Source: Megaleporinus macrocephalus
Lineage: Eukaryota > Chordata > Actinopteri > Characiformes > Anostomidae
Assembly (NCBI GenBank): GCA_021613375.1
Contig: CM038706.1
Location: forward strand, 26,501,366-26,565,365
Length of the DNA: 64,000 bases
Direction of reading: 5' to 3'
In this document: in pieces, positions 12,700-24,940 of the stretch
How the letters are laid out: the number at the start of each line of letters is the position of its first letter
Position numbering within the stretch: the first letter of the stretch is position 1
Position numbers and translations under genes: made by a program
The notes under the pieces: model-generated
Databases searched by the model: none
Told to the model about the DNA's origin: nothing
What the model saw: only the letters and a program-made list of their open reading frames with translations

Positions 12700-13315
12700 A
12701 CTGAACTTTTCACAGTAGCCATGAAATGCAATTTTCACCTCTTTTGGAGCTCCCTCGGTTGACCTGCACAGCGTCGATGGAACATATCTTGATAAAAACT
12801 TGAATGATTTCCAAAACCCAAAGTGAACCGGAGCTCAATTCGGAGGTCGTCTTTGTAGTTGAGCAAGCTGGCCAGCATTTGTGTTTTTACTGCTTTTAAA
12901 TGGTATTTGTATTGTGACAGTACTGAAGTTCGGATATGAAGATATTTTGGAAAGACGTGGACAGGTGAGAAGGGGCCTGCAGGATGACATTCGCAATAGC
13001 GTTTTTTGTATGGCATCGCTCCAAAGAACCCATTAGACACCTTCATTTTTCAGAGTGTACCACCTAAATTGTATGTCATATAAAGTACTTTCTTCTCTAA
13101 AACATCCACTCCCTTGCGGGGGCTGAAATTCATCAACCATTCTTGAAGTGTGAATAAGAGGAGGCTGGCTGGATGGTGGGACAGAGAGAGAGAAGCAGAG
13201 AAGGAGAGATTGTCCCCTTTCAGTCTGGATTAGCATGTGAGAGTAGGAGCGCTGGGTGAGATCAGGTTCCCCCTGAATCGGCAAACGTCACCCACTGCTC
13301 TTAAGAGCTCCCCCT

Positions 13316-13320
<5 letters not shown>
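12700..13320. promoter_or_regulatory. Complex low-repeat block, candidate conserved noncoding DNA
   Basis: The sequence is balanced in composition and free of transposon landmarks, unlike most of the neighbouring spacer. Minus-strand open frames of 103 and 83 codons (13046-12735 and 13284-13033) are present but have no recognisable domain. A regulatory role is an inference from sequence character only. Confidence 0.25.
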
Positions 13321-13399
<79 letters not shown>

Positions 13400-13404
13400 A
13401 CACA
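13321..13404. repeat. (CT)n(CA)n compound microsatellite
   Basis: Fifteen CT units (13321-13350) run directly into about 27 CA units with one CATA interruption near 13394. Confidence 0.97.
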
Positions 13405-14244
13405 TTACCCAAGCCTCTTTATTCTAATGTAACACAATGCAGCGAGGCTGTGAGAAAGGGGGGGCTCTGGGCTAATGAGAGAGTAATTGTGCTTAGCAGA
13501 AAAAGAGGAGGGTGGTGGGGGGGGGGACGCTGGGATAAGCAGGCTGGGGTAAGGCGAGTCGACTGGGCTCAGCTAACCAGGCCTGGGAGGGTTTTTAGCA
13601 GGAACGCAGAGGGATCACCTTCACCGGGCCAGGAACACCGCTGACCTTCGTGTCCAAACAGGCTGCTCGGGCTCAGCTTTCTGGTGACAGGGTGGTGGGC
13701 TGGATCTGTGCTCTGCTGACTGCTGCTAATGTGAGGAGTTAGCATCGTGCTGCAGCAGATATTAGTGCTATGAAGTTATAGCTCAGTCAGGAGCCTAATT
13801 TATGATACTTACCCCGTAACCCCAAATAAAGTCAATTGTCCTAGATGTGTTTGGTGTCTGAAAGTTGCTTCTGTTGCATGTGTACGGACATGGCTGTTAC
13901 TAAGCTAGCAGCAAGTGATCATGGCATGTGTTTAACACCACATACAAACATTACAGAAGAAAAGCTTTTTTCAGATTTTATCATCATCAGCAAAATGTAG
14001 AAGATATGGTGCACTGAACCTAAATCAACACAGATGGGCAACGTAGCTGCCTGTTTTGGCCAACAGAGGGGGCTGCTGCAACCTACCAGCCACTTGCTGG
14101 CCTAGTTTTAGAGAATCCTGCTTTGTAAAGCTAGCAAGTGTCAAGTGAGCCCATAACATCACTACAAACTTCTTTTTTAAGACACAAGGTAACGAAGGGA
14201 TTAAAAGGGTCTTAAATCATACCACCATAGGCTGATTTATATAG
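13405..14244. other. Gene-free stretch; first part GC-rich
   Basis: The part at about 13440-13760 is G-rich and complex and may continue the candidate regulatory block before the microsatellite. The remainder is ordinary AT-rich DNA. No gene is seen. Confidence 0.35.
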
Positions 14245-14252
14245 GTACACAG

Positions 14253-15667
14253 CAGTGTTAATTTTAATTTTGATTTAGTCTTAGTCATAGTCTTTTGACT
14301 ATAATGTCACTTAGTTTAAGTCATAATTAGTCATCTGAATTGTTTTAGTTTTAGTCTAGTTTTAGTCGACTAATTATCATAAGAATATAGTCTAGACTAA
14401 TTCTACAGTCCATTTAGTCAACTAAAATATAAAGGGTGTAAAATGTAATGCATTTTTTTTTTCAGTTCCCTTCAATTATTTAAGTCATTATATATACTTA
14501 CACGAAATGAAACATTTATTAACCAGTTATAGACTGTTATTACTGTTTGAAAGACCAATACACATACAAACAGATTTAACAAACAACATATGAGGTCTTC
14601 CGTAACTGCAAAGTGAAGAAGAGAAAATTGTTATTTTATCCTTGTATCACCTTTTTATTTATCTCTTATTTATTTAATAGTTGTTACTGGTGCTGTCAAT
14701 CTAATTAAATAACATGCTCTGTGGTTAACTAATCTACATTAATTGCATTAATCACTTTTTGCTATAAAAATATTTTTAATTTTTTCCATTTAAAATAAAT
14801 TTAAGCATAACAGTAAATCAATGAATGAAAAACTGCCACATCTCCAGGTCTCAGTGTTTACTAGAGACACACACTGCACATTACGTGCACTAATAAATTG
14901 TAAATAAAACTAGCTAATCTGTTTCGTGCACTTTCTAGTGTGTACGGAGAGATTTGGGACATGATCATCGAACGCAGATGGTTGGAGTTCGCTAGCTAGT
15001 CTCCCGACTCTGGCTCTGCACATATAGCGTTTCACCTGCTTCCCACATACCTGATCAACTAATCTGATCATTAACACCACCTTACTGAGTTAATACAGCG
15101 TTTACAGCAGGACACGTTCTAAACTGTACAGGACAGTGTGCTTTCAGGACTAGAATTAAGAAAGCTAAGCTAGCGTTAGCAGCGATAAAGCTAACGGTGG
15201 TGCTGGAGGGCTGATGTCCAGCACGGTGTGGTAATTTTCTCTAAACACTAACGCTTCTGTGAACACTTTCTCTCTGCTGACATTATCTAGATAACTTAGT
15301 TCCATCGTGAGTAGCGACAGTTCACAGGCTCGTATGCTCTTCCTGGGTTTAGACTAAATTTGTGTAAGTGTGCATTTGATTGATGGCTACTTGGCTTGTC
15401 CCGCCTCTCCATATATGCCGAAGTAGTTATGATTGGATGTTTTCCTAACTTGTCCCCGCTTTTCCCACAACTAAATCAGTTCTGATTGGATGTCGTTCCT
15501 GCCAAACATGTTTGTCTCGTTTTTATTCGTTGACTAAAGTGTCAATTTCGTCATAGTTTTTATCCTTTCTGTAGATTTTATTTAGTTATCGTCTCGTTCT
15601 CGTCGTGAAAAAAAGGTTAATTGACGAAAACTATGACGAAAATAGTTCGTCAACGAAATTAACACTG
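14253..15667. mobile_element. Non-autonomous hAT-type DNA transposon with perfect 8-bp target duplication
   Basis: The left end is CAGTGTTAATTTTAATTTTG. The reverse complement of the right end is CAGTGTTAATTTCGTTGACG. The shared 12-bp terminal inverted repeat is followed by related sub-terminal TAGTC/TCGTC-rich sequence. The octamer GTACACAG stands immediately outside both ends (14245-14252 and 15668-15675), which is the target-site duplication length of the hAT superfamily. The 1,415-bp interior has no transposase frame, so the copy depends on a partner element. Confidence 0.93.
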
Positions 15668-15675
15668 GTACACAG

Positions 15676-16439
15676 TCTACTTAAATGCAGCTGCCATGCA
15701 ATCCACAAATAGTGCACCATTATATGAAACATGGCATATGTTGATAGCAGCCTTGTCTGCTTGTTAGGAACTGGAGTTGGCTCAGGGGTGTGTTTAGGAT
15801 CTAGCTACTAAACAATAGCTCCAGGTCTCTCTTTTCTGTAGTTAAAAATCCCAATTTATGACCAAATTATTTAATGTGATTATGAAATATGGACTCCAAC
15901 CGCTGAACCTGTTGTAATAAACATGCCCTTGCATCATCCCTGCCTAAGCGTGACTTCTGAAAGCCCTTTACTCAGCAACTCATTTCTAAATAACACAGAG
16001 CAACAAACCGTGTAATCAGGAATCCAAGAAACATAAATCTTTGATTATATTTATTTCTTTCTTTACTAAGCATACCATACTTTACCACAGCATCGCTCGC
16101 CATAGTTGCTACTGTATGATTTTCTGACTTGGTTTACAAAGTTGATTAGTACCTAGTCTTTATCAATTGGTCTTAACTATAATTCACTCATTACAACTGT
16201 TACAGTTGTTACAATTACAATTGTTAGCTAGTTCAGCCATGTAGCTCCAGTGCAGAACCAAAAAAGCAAGTTCAGACAGCAATCTTGTCTGTCTGAATAT
16301 ATTTGCAATGTGCAAATATGATTGTTGAATAGCTAAATCATGAGTAGCACAAGGACAAGGCATATCTATATGAGCAGTGCGCAGTTCACACAATTCACTG
16401 CTATTACCTAGCACTCGGCTCATTGTTTTGGGCCTTTGT
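15676..16439. other. Gene-free stretch, nothing recognised
   Basis: AT-rich DNA. A minus-strand open frame at 16423-16184 has no recognisable domain and ends in a simple CNN-type repeat, so it is not annotated. Confidence 0.4.
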
Positions 16440-17120
16440 GAGCATGTGTTCCTCCAAAATGTCTTCGAGGTGCACAGCGGTGGTGTAAAAAGCTGCGGCT
16501 GAACATCCTAAACACCCCACCGCAGGAATCAGTTATACTTCATTTTGATTTGGAGGCCCTGGGCGGCATTGGTGCATTGTAAACAAGTGCAAAACGAGCA
16601 CTGCTGAGCCCTTTGCTATTGTAAAAGAGGAGTAATTAGCTCTTGCTTATCTAGTTCTCATGCCCCCTGGCACACGCCGGAGCCCACTCCATTAAACATC
16701 GGCCTTATCAGGACGGTGCAATGCCTGCTTCCGAAAGTGTCAAAACGCGCACCAGTGCAATGTTTCTTTTTGCCTTTGTTGGAAGGCGAGGCCCCATACG
16801 GCGAGGAGCCGAGGGTGGGGATTACCATCAAAGATAGTTTTGTTAACTTCAGAATTATGAAATTATGTCTACCGTTCACAAGGGGCCTTTCAGAAATAAA
16901 GCCAGAATGATCATTCAAGGCAATGTCCGAGGCTTTGTTCAATTTGAGGCTAGAAAAGCAACCGAGGCCTTTCGTCACACTCCCCCTCGGTGTGCGGCGG
17001 CTCAGCTGCCGTGAATGTGATGAAACCAGAGCGCCTGGTGTGAAAGGACTGTTGGGGCAAAATGTATCCTCACTGAGCCCTCATTCATTCAAACAGCTCC
17101 CTCCATAAATCACGTTAACT
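16440..17120. promoter_or_regulatory. Candidate conserved noncoding element (developmental-enhancer-like)
   Basis: A 0.7-kb block of complex, repeat-free sequence with balanced composition lies between AT-rich spacers. It holds a homeodomain-type core TAATTA at 16633-16638 within AGGAGTAATTAGCTC, and several CpG-containing stretches. Overlapping open frames on both strands (for example 16978-16658 minus and 16716-16910 plus) lack domains. Openness on several frames at once is common in slowly evolving noncoding DNA of this composition. Enhancer function is an inference. Confidence 0.35.
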
Positions 17121-17760
17121 GTATGCTGCAAAAGAACAGTTCAAATACTTCTCCAGCGCTAAATCACTCAGAGGCTGTACTGCAGTGGGAATGAAAATGA
17201 AGACATTTATCCCCCTCGCTCCTGCTTCTCCGAAGAAACGTGTCAGAATATGTTTCGTATGCTAATTCTGCCTGTATTCCAAGCTCAGTGTGAGAGGAGT
17301 GAACAAGTTGAGCGCTTCTTGTCACTGTTTTGCGTCCAATAGGAAAAGCTAGCCTGAAAGTTAGCCTGAAGTGACCCAGACTGGTTGCCAAATCAGTAAG
17401 AAGTGTCCTTGCAGAGTGCCGTGAGAACCTCTCCATCTTCACAATAGCTTTTTTTTTTGCCTCAAAGACTCATTCGGGTTTTTAAAACGCATACACACAA
17501 CGTCATTCTCTCTGAATCACTCAACCGCTTGTCAGTGCTTCTTATGTTGTCTTCCATCTCTAGCATGAGAAATTACTGATTGACTGACTAAATAATTACA
17601 AGCATAGAAAAGAAAACAAAACAAAAAGAGCTCTCTTTAATATCTCAGTAGTTTCTTCTAGATAACAACATCATCAGAATCTGTTTTTTGCGCCACAGCA
17701 GATTTCTTAACGTGTGAACCTCTCGCAATCTTAAAAAGAAGATCCCGCTCGATGTTTAGG
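17121..17760. other. Gene-free stretch, nothing recognised
   Basis: Some complex sequence continues to about 17440. Beyond that the DNA is AT-rich. No gene or named repeat is seen. Confidence 0.4.
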
Positions 17761-17769
17761 TCTCAAATG

Positions 17770-18247
17770 CTAAATCAAGACTCTACTTTCTGATATGCTG
17801 GAGAAATACAGGCCTATAGGACTCCTCAGATCAGTAAAGGCAGATCTGCTAACAGTACCTAGAACCAGAACCCAACATGGTGAGGCAGCCTTCAGCCATT
17901 ATGCTGCTGTTAGCTGGAATAAACTCCCAGAAGCTGTGAGATGTGCTCAGACTGTAATCTCTTTTAAAAACCAGGCTGAAAACATATCTATTTACCTGTG
18001 CTTTCCAGATTTGCCTAACTTATTTGTATAATTGCACAATTTTAGCTCTTTATTGTGTATATATATGAATTGTATTTCAATACTTATTATTATTTTGAGC
18101 TTCATTCTTTAAATTCTCTATTTTAAATTATATTTCTTGTTTTCCTTACTTGTTTTCTGTAACTTGCATTGTCTTAATTTTTTCTGTAAAGCACTTTGCA
18201 TTGCCTTTGTGTATAAAAGGTGCTATACAAATGAACTTGCCTTGCCT
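17770..18247 (+). mobile_element. 3' end of an L2/CR1-type LINE
   Basis: The plus-strand frame encodes LLTVPRTRTQHGEAAFSHYA followed by AVSWNKLPEAVRCAQ. This is the conserved C-terminal tail found after reverse transcriptase in L2-like non-LTR retrotransposons. After the stop, the 3' region ends with GTAAAGCACTTTGCATTGCC and GGTGCTATACAAATGAACTT and then short CTTGC repeats, the typical L2-type terminus. The 5' part is absent, as usual for a 5'-truncated insertion. Confidence 0.85.
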
Positions 18248-18372
18248 TACAAATGATGTGATGATAGCACATCATTGTTTTGACTGAGTTCTCTTTGAAT
18301 ATTCTTTCAGCGCACATGCAATCACAACCCACTACATATTTCCAACAGAGTGGTCTCCAAATCCCCAAATCT

Positions 18373-19024
18373 TACACGTACCAAGCACTTTATTAGATAC
18401 ACCTCCCTATTTCTGCACTTCATTTTATCAGCTCCACTTACCCCATAAGAGCATTCATAGTTCTACAATTAAAGACTGTAGTCCATCTGATTCTTTGCTT
18501 ATTTTGTTTTCCCCTATTTCCTGTTCTTCAGTGGTCAGGCCCAAAACAGAGCATGTACTATTTGGGTGCTGGTGTGAGCGACTCAGACACAACAGTGCTG
18601 CTACGGTTTTTAAATACTGTGTCCACTTACTGTCCACTTTAATAAACACGCCCACCATGTTGATGTAAAGTGAAAGACGATAGCTCCTCTGTATCTATAC
18701 ATCATTTTCTAGTCCTTCATCAATGGTTGCAGCCCACGGGACGCTGTTAACTGGATAGTTGTGTTTGGTGGGCTATTTTCAGTCCAGCAGGGACACTGAT
18801 GTGTTTTAAAACTCCTGCAACACTGCTGTGTCTGATCCACTCATACAAGCACAACACACACTAAGATGCCACCACCATGTCAATATCACTGCAGTGTCGA
18901 GAATGATCCACCACACAAATGATACCTGCTCTATGGTGGTCCTGTGGAGGTCCTGACTGTTGGAGAACAGGCTAAACGGGAGCTAACAAAGTATACAGAA
19001 ACTACAAAATGCGCCTATATAAAT
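18373..19024. mobile_element. Foldback DNA repeat, copy B (near full length)
   Basis: The left end is TACACGTACCAAGCACTTTA. Both halves are present: the first has GTAGTCCATCTGATTC, CAGTGGTCAGG and ACAACAGTGCTGCT. The second has CTGCTGTGTCTGATCCACTC, CACTGCAGTGTCGAGAATGA and ACCTGCTCTATGGTGGTCCT. The second half is largely the reverse complement of the first, so a single strand can fold on itself. The right terminus is degraded. Confidence 0.75.
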
Positions 19025-19029
19025 GATAG

Positions 19030-19950
19030 GTTGCGACGTTCACCTGTATTTACCATTCAAAGCGAGGATCAGGGAGTTCAATGAAAGAGGCCCAGGCTGC
19101 CTGTAGAGGATTTTGTGAGATCACACACTCCATTAGACTTTCAAACCTTTGTTTGAGCAAAAGCCTGGAGAGTGAAGGATTACAAATTTGTTTTGGAGGC
19201 GTCCAAATTCCTGCTGGTCTCATCCCCTCCGAACTGATTTCAAAGACCAACGCAAACCATCACCCCCACCCTCGCCCCCCACCGCCACAGCACTATTTCC
19301 ATGTTTCCCTAGAAACCAAGTCTTACTGAGGGTTTTCTTTACCCCCCATTTTTTTGGATTTGCACTGGGATCCATCCCATAATGGGGATCTAAATGGAAC
19401 AGGAAGGGAACAGTAGGGTGGGTGTGAGGGAAGCTGCGGAAAAAAGGCAAGAACAGTAAGAAAATGCATTGATAATGACATCACCAGCATTTCCCACAGC
19501 AGCCCATGTCTTAGTGGGGAGCGGGGGGCTTTCATTCATTGGCTCGGGGTTAGCTTTTCAGGAGGTCTGGGGAGGCCAGCGCTCCCTTCATCTCAATGGG
19601 CTTTTTGTTGACGAACAGAGGAGCTGTTTCTAGGTCTCACAGAAAAGCCCAGCTAATTCACTTCAGGGTTGCCAGGAAGCCCAGGCCTGTGAGCTTGGCA
19701 ACAATGGCAAACTTCATTGCCTCACTTCGATGGCCCGAGAACTCCCAGCTGCAGCTCCAGAATTCTAATGGGAGCTTGTTTCTATCCTTTTTCTGCTCTC
19801 CCTCTCTCTCTCTCGCTCTCTCTCTTGCTTTCTCTGCCAGTCCTCTTCTTTCTGTCCTCACACATTCCTTCATCTCTTCGTCTGATGTGATGCTGTGGCA
19901 GCCAGAGGGCGGAGGGGGGCGCTGGGTGGATGGAGGAGGTTTTTCTTGGT
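19030..19950. promoter_or_regulatory. Candidate conserved noncoding block
   Basis: Complex, repeat-poor sequence with patches of higher G+C, notably about 19050-19260 and 19500-19770. A CT-rich run at 19795-19850 follows. Several open frames of 60-118 codons on both strands have no domain and low-complexity parts. The character matches vertebrate conserved noncoding DNA, but no alignment could be made. Confidence 0.3.
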
Positions 19951-20209
19951 AATCAGGCGCCCTCTGTGGGATGGGATGGGTAAGTGATGTGAAGTTGATG
20001 TGTTGCTATTTATACAGAAATGGGGATTTTTTCAGTACAGATGATGATTTTGCTCTGCTGCTCTCTCTTGGTAATCTTACAGCGTTATAGTGTGACTATA
20101 ATGTAGTTTGGACAATGAATGAACAAGTTCATCAGTGAGATCTTCGTAGATGTAACATCTTCACATGAGTAAAGGTTGTGGACCTAAGTAGGTGAACTCA
20201 CATTTCAGT

Positions 20210-20375
20210 TCTGTTTGTATAGAGCTTTCTACAGCCAGCGTTGCCTTAAAGCAGCTTTATAGAAATCCAGGTCCAGACCCTCGTCGAAGGACGCAGGAGT
20301 AGTTCCCCCTGCAGAGAGAGCACGAGGAAGAAACACAGAGAGGAACCAAAACTTGGAAGGGGAACACAATGTTCT
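20210..20375 (+). repeat. Fragment of a fish interspersed repeat
   Basis: Contains TTTGTATAGAGCTTTCTACA, then GCAGCTTTATAGAAATCCAG, GAGAGAGCACGAGGAAGAAA and GAGAGGAACCAAAACTTGG. This order of phrases is familiar from an abundant fish LINE/SINE-tail-like repeat. The class is uncertain. Confidence 0.5.
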
Positions 20376-21271
20376 CTGGTTAACAGTGGAAATTTACAAG
20401 CAGAAGGCACTCTGTTCACCACTAATTAACCACCAGCAACAAGGTACGATTACCACATGTTCAACCACTTTAAGTTGAGTAGTGCTGATACTACTGGTTT
20501 TCTTTTTGATATAAGAGCAGGTGATGCCAGGGCTACTTTGCCCCCGACCAGTAAAAACTGTTAAATGCAAAAGTCTTTGCATTACCAAACTGTCTAATCT
20601 AAGCCTGAATATACCTGTTGTAAACAAAATTGTGAATTAGAAGTGATCCTATCCTGCCTATCCTACCATTTAAGAGCTCAACTTCACTCATTCCTCAACT
20701 CCTCTAGCATTGTAGCCTATTTGTGTTGTAAAAAGAATTGTGTTCATGTTGCTTTAGATTATGTAGGAGGAGCCTGAGGAGTGTAGAATCTGTTACGCTG
20801 TGTTCTTTGAGGACTTTTATCCTGAAGTCTAGGCCTAGTTTTAAGAAAGCTGTAGCAAGCTTAACAGCAGGTGCTGAGAGTCATTGGCATTGTGTTTTCC
20901 CCCTTTCCCACGCACTGTTCTCAATAAAATTACATTCAAGAGATGTGAGTCAAATATATCTCTATATAGACTACAAACAACTTTTTGTCCTAAGATCTGG
21001 CAGGTCAAGATACAATCTTTCATAAATTAGTATTATAGATAAATTCTTGTATCTTATCTCACAGCGCCAACGTTAAGTTAGGAAATCTTAAACTACTCTG
21101 TCAGAGTGGACAGTCAGCTGTCATGCCTGTTACTTAGCATGCAGGAACAATTTCCACAAAACAGAGAACCTACATTGTTCTTCTAGGAGGACAAGATGGT
21201 TCTCAGTGGACGTAAACACAGCAAGCACAATGTGCAGACAACAGAACCTCACCCATAGCAGGGAAGGTGAA
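20376..21271. other. Gene-free stretch, nothing recognised
   Basis: AT-rich spacer with only chance open frames. Confidence 0.4.
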
Positions 21272-21423
21272 CTGCGGACCTGGGGCCCAGTGTCCAGCAT
21301 CGTTTGGTGATTTTTCTGCTCTTACTACTCCAAATAAACCTGGCAGGAGCTGAGTTGAATCAGGTGTGTCTGAGTAGGAAAATCAGCAAACCGTGCTGGA
21401 CTCTGGCCCTCCTGGACCGCAGT
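21272..21423. repeat. Imperfect palindromic repeat
   Basis: The left part CTGCGGACCTGGGGCCCAGT continues to GTCCAGCATCGTTTGGTGAT. It is mirrored at the right by TGCTGGACTCTGGCCCTCCT followed by GGACCGCAG. It resembles a widespread short fish foldback repeat. The centre carries CCTGGCAGGAGC and no coding frame. Confidence 0.55.
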
Positions 21424-22814
21424 TATTCAGCCCTAAATGCACTGAAACAACCAGCTCCATCTTCAACAGACAGCAAATGAACCTGTCCTGCCAGTTAGTT
21501 TAGTTGATACTGTGAGAAAGTTTGTAGTCTCAACAGATAATTCTGAAAGAACTGTAGATTGTTTTGTTTAACGTTTACTCAATCATGCTTTACATACTGT
21601 TTAGAACATGAAGCAGTGCTCTAGGGCAGAGCCGCCGTGTGATCCAGCCGTACAGCCGTTACATGTCACTTGTTTCACCCCAGCACGTTTATACCGCACT
21701 CTCACTCTCCCTGACTTTAGTTTTACAGCGTACAAAACAAGGACTCATTTGAAACCTGGTCCCACCTGTACACAAAATTACCCAGATGCTGTTGTAGTGA
21801 AATATATATATTAGTAGGACAGTAAAGAGGAGACATGCAGAGAAAAGGACACATGCAGAGAACTATGATAATGTCATTATTGTGGATCTCCAATTTTTTC
21901 ACTTTCTATTCCTTTACTTTCCTATTTAACCTTATTTTCTCAAAGACCCAATAAACATTGTCTTTATACTACATAATAAAGGAGTGACTGGATAATTAAC
22001 AGCAACAGATCAGTTAAAACTAATCTGGGAACGACATCCCAGAAACAATTCTGCAGTGAGCAGATTTACCCAGAGCAGGGATTGGGAACCACTGCTATGG
22101 TGTATTCAGTTCTCTTTATTTTTGTACAAAAGAACTGAAATGATATGGAAATGCTCTAATTTAGAATTAATTCTCTTTAATTTATAAACTGCAGGGAACA
22201 CTGAGCCCCAAGGTTGCATCTAAACATTATTCCAAATTGGCTAAGAATTAGTTTTATATAATAGTTTTTTAAAATTGTTTTATTCAGTTATCCCTCAGTG
22301 CCCCCCAGGACTCCTACTGGTTGCAGCTCTGTGGAAAATGTTATTGAATAAAAAAGATATTCACTTAGAGCACTTGTATAGCCAAAATACTAAATGCAAC
22401 ACACACAAAAACAGATTAAATAATATTCAAAATGACCTCGGCTGCAGTTTCTCGACCATAGACATCTGAAGTAGGGTTTGATATTAAGACATGCTCGTTA
22501 TAGACCATACAAGAATGTTAAACATAATGGTTTGCTATGTTTCCATAATTTTTGGCATAATTTACAATGAATACAATTAGATAACTCTCATAATGAACTG
22601 ATAATTGCCCTGATAGAAGACTTCCTTTGTAACTTGTAACTGTTCATACAAGGCAGTAGAACTTTTGTTTTGGTGACTGTTTCATGATTTTTGCGCTGAC
22701 TGTCGCACTTTCTCTAACAAGGGTGGCTTTACTTCATGCTAGGATGGCCTTGACCACCTCTGGTTACCCCCTGGCTATGCCTGATAACAGATAAAACACT
22801 GGCACGAACAGGTT
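21424..22814. other. Gene-free stretch, mostly featureless
   Basis: AT-rich. The only suggestive phrase is GATTGGGAACCACTGC near 22080, reminiscent of a short repeat edge. No gene. Confidence 0.4.
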
Positions 22815-23095
22815 GAATGTCCATCCGTCCATTATCTGCCGCTTAATCCTGCTGGTCGGGGTCACGGTGGAGAGGGGCTGGAGCCAATCCCAGTGTCGTC
22901 GGGCGAAGGCAGGGTACACCATGGACATTTCGCCAGTCCATCACATGGGCAACACTCACACCTACGGGCAACCCACTCAAGCACGGGGAGAACATACACA
23001 CTCCACACAGAACGGCCCGGATCAGGAATCCAACCCAGATCGTCTTGCTGTGAGGTGACAGTGCTAGCCACTACACCACCATGCTGCCCGGATTG
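22815..23095. repeat. Fish interspersed repeat ('CCGCTTAATCC ... ACCACCATGCTGCCC' family)
   Basis: GC-richer than its surroundings. It reads through CCATCCGTCCATTATCTGCC, GGGGTCACGGTGGAGAGG, TCGCCAGTCCATCACATGGG, GGGGAGAACATACACACTCC and CCACTACACCACCATGCTGC. This order of phrases is a very common fish repeat, probably a retrotransposon 3' tail. The open frames on both strands here are parts of the repeat, not genes. Confidence 0.75.
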
Positions 23096-24865
23096 AACGT
23101 CATCTGTTTAAAAACAGTTTTAAAAGTGAGGAGAGCAGCTATACATGGTATTTATTCCACTGGGGGAATCTCCTTAGAAGTTACAAATTTGAAGGTTGTC
23201 TGTATGGTTTGTGTTCAGCTGGTTTTGGTCAGATGTGCTGAACATAATGCTTTCTTGTTTATAATTTAGACCTCGTAATCAATAATAGGTGTCGTGATAA
23301 CAGTCCCAGCTGGATCTGGAGCCGGTGGGAGATTAACTAGACTGTAAGTTCAGTTGGTTTAGGATGGTGCTGGATTTGTGTGCAGGTGAGAAAATGACCT
23401 AATGAAGTTTAGCCTTTTCTCCTCCTGATTTTACTGGAGCCTCTGAAACACGACGTTGGTAAGTAGTTAAAATAGGTTAAATAGGTTAAACTGGCTACTG
23501 CTTTCTGACAGCAATCAGTGTTGATATGGCTTGTTAGTTATTTAACAGCATATTTATGCTAAAAGCTGGAAAACCAAAGGTGCTGGCTTTCTTGTTCAAA
23601 ATAAGCGTAAAAATGAAACATATTACTTAAAATAAGGAAATGTACAGAACACATATAACTGACATAAATCAACAGAGCTAAGTCAGTTCAGTAATACCAC
23701 CCAACACTAACGTTATAAACTCCCATTACAGACATTACAGTCAAGAGCTTATAGAGAATTTTACAGCCGTATAGGTGTAGCCTTCTGCAATAGTTCACCT
23801 AAAAACAGACAATTTAATGAATAAATATAATAACTAATATAAGTTTAAACGATAGCTGAGAATATTTTATTTGTTTTTGTTTAAATGTTTGTTTGTTTGT
23901 TTCCTGCATTAGACGAAGACCCTGTTCCTGATATAAACAAGAGTTTTTTCCAGAATTACCCCAAATCTGTTATGAACTGATGGCTGTATAATAATGAATA
24001 GTGGCAGTATGTCGCCCCCTAGTGGTAAATTCTGAGATTCTGGGATATCTGCAACCCTGACTCTTCCCAAACTCCAGGAAATCGTACAGAGATCATACAG
24101 CCTGTGGTTAAGGAGAGAATGTTTCTCTCTGAGCTTCATCTCTTAAAATTTCGCTGATGTTAGGTGAATGTTAAAACCCTATATTTGGTGCCACTAAGGT
24201 GCAGCAATTAATTCAGTAGTAAGAAGTAAATAGCAGCTCTACACAGGAGCTAATTCACATTGTGTTCATGTCTAAAAACACTCACTAAAACCTACACTGT
24301 ACTAAACACACCAGACCTACATAACTTTTCACATCTTCACGTCACCTCCCCCACTTTCTCTTTCAGTTTCTCTTCTTTCCCTGAATCTTTTCTTCATCCT
24401 TTCCAATGTCAAAGTTGTGGTTAAGATCAATCTCAAAGACTGAAGTCCTAGAGTTAAAATGAGACTTTCTTTCACAACTGCTAAAGTTATTTCTTGCTGG
24501 CATTCAAACGCTGGAAATCTCTCCAACACACATTATGAGCCCCAGTGATTTTCTATTTTTCTGCTAGACCTGGGATGATGAATGCATGCCCCTAACCAAG
24601 GGTATCAAATCTAGGAAATGTAGGAATAACCCTAACCCTGGTCTGAAATTACCTTTACTTTCTTCATTTTCTGCAGCGGCCAGGTCCTGCAGAAGCTCTT
24701 CACTAGTAAAATCACATTTCTTTTTGTTTATTTTTCAGCTCATGAGCTTGCAAGAAAACAAATGTAAATTATAACACACAGTCGTATATAATATGTTTGG
24801 CACGCTTGTCAAATTGTCTGTTTATTTGTTAATTGTAACATAATAAATAATAAACACAAACTGCA
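23096..24865. other. Gene-free stretch, nothing recognised
   Basis: AT-rich spacer. CGCCCCCTAGTGG near 24013 is a phrase often met in short fish repeats. No gene. Confidence 0.4.
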
Positions 24866-24940
24866 GCCTGTGCAAAAGTTATGATAACTTTTGACCAGGG
24901 GTGTACTAACTTTTACTCATAGCTGCAAAATCTAGACAAT
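24866..24940. repeat. Probable end of a degraded DNA transposon
   Basis: GTGCAAAAGTTATGATAACT and GGGGTGTACTAACTTTTAC resemble the termini of Tc1-like fish elements. The rest of the element is not recognisable. Confidence 0.35.

Noticed and set aside
22813..23096. Open frames on both strands
   Set aside because: They coincide exactly with an abundant interspersed repeat.
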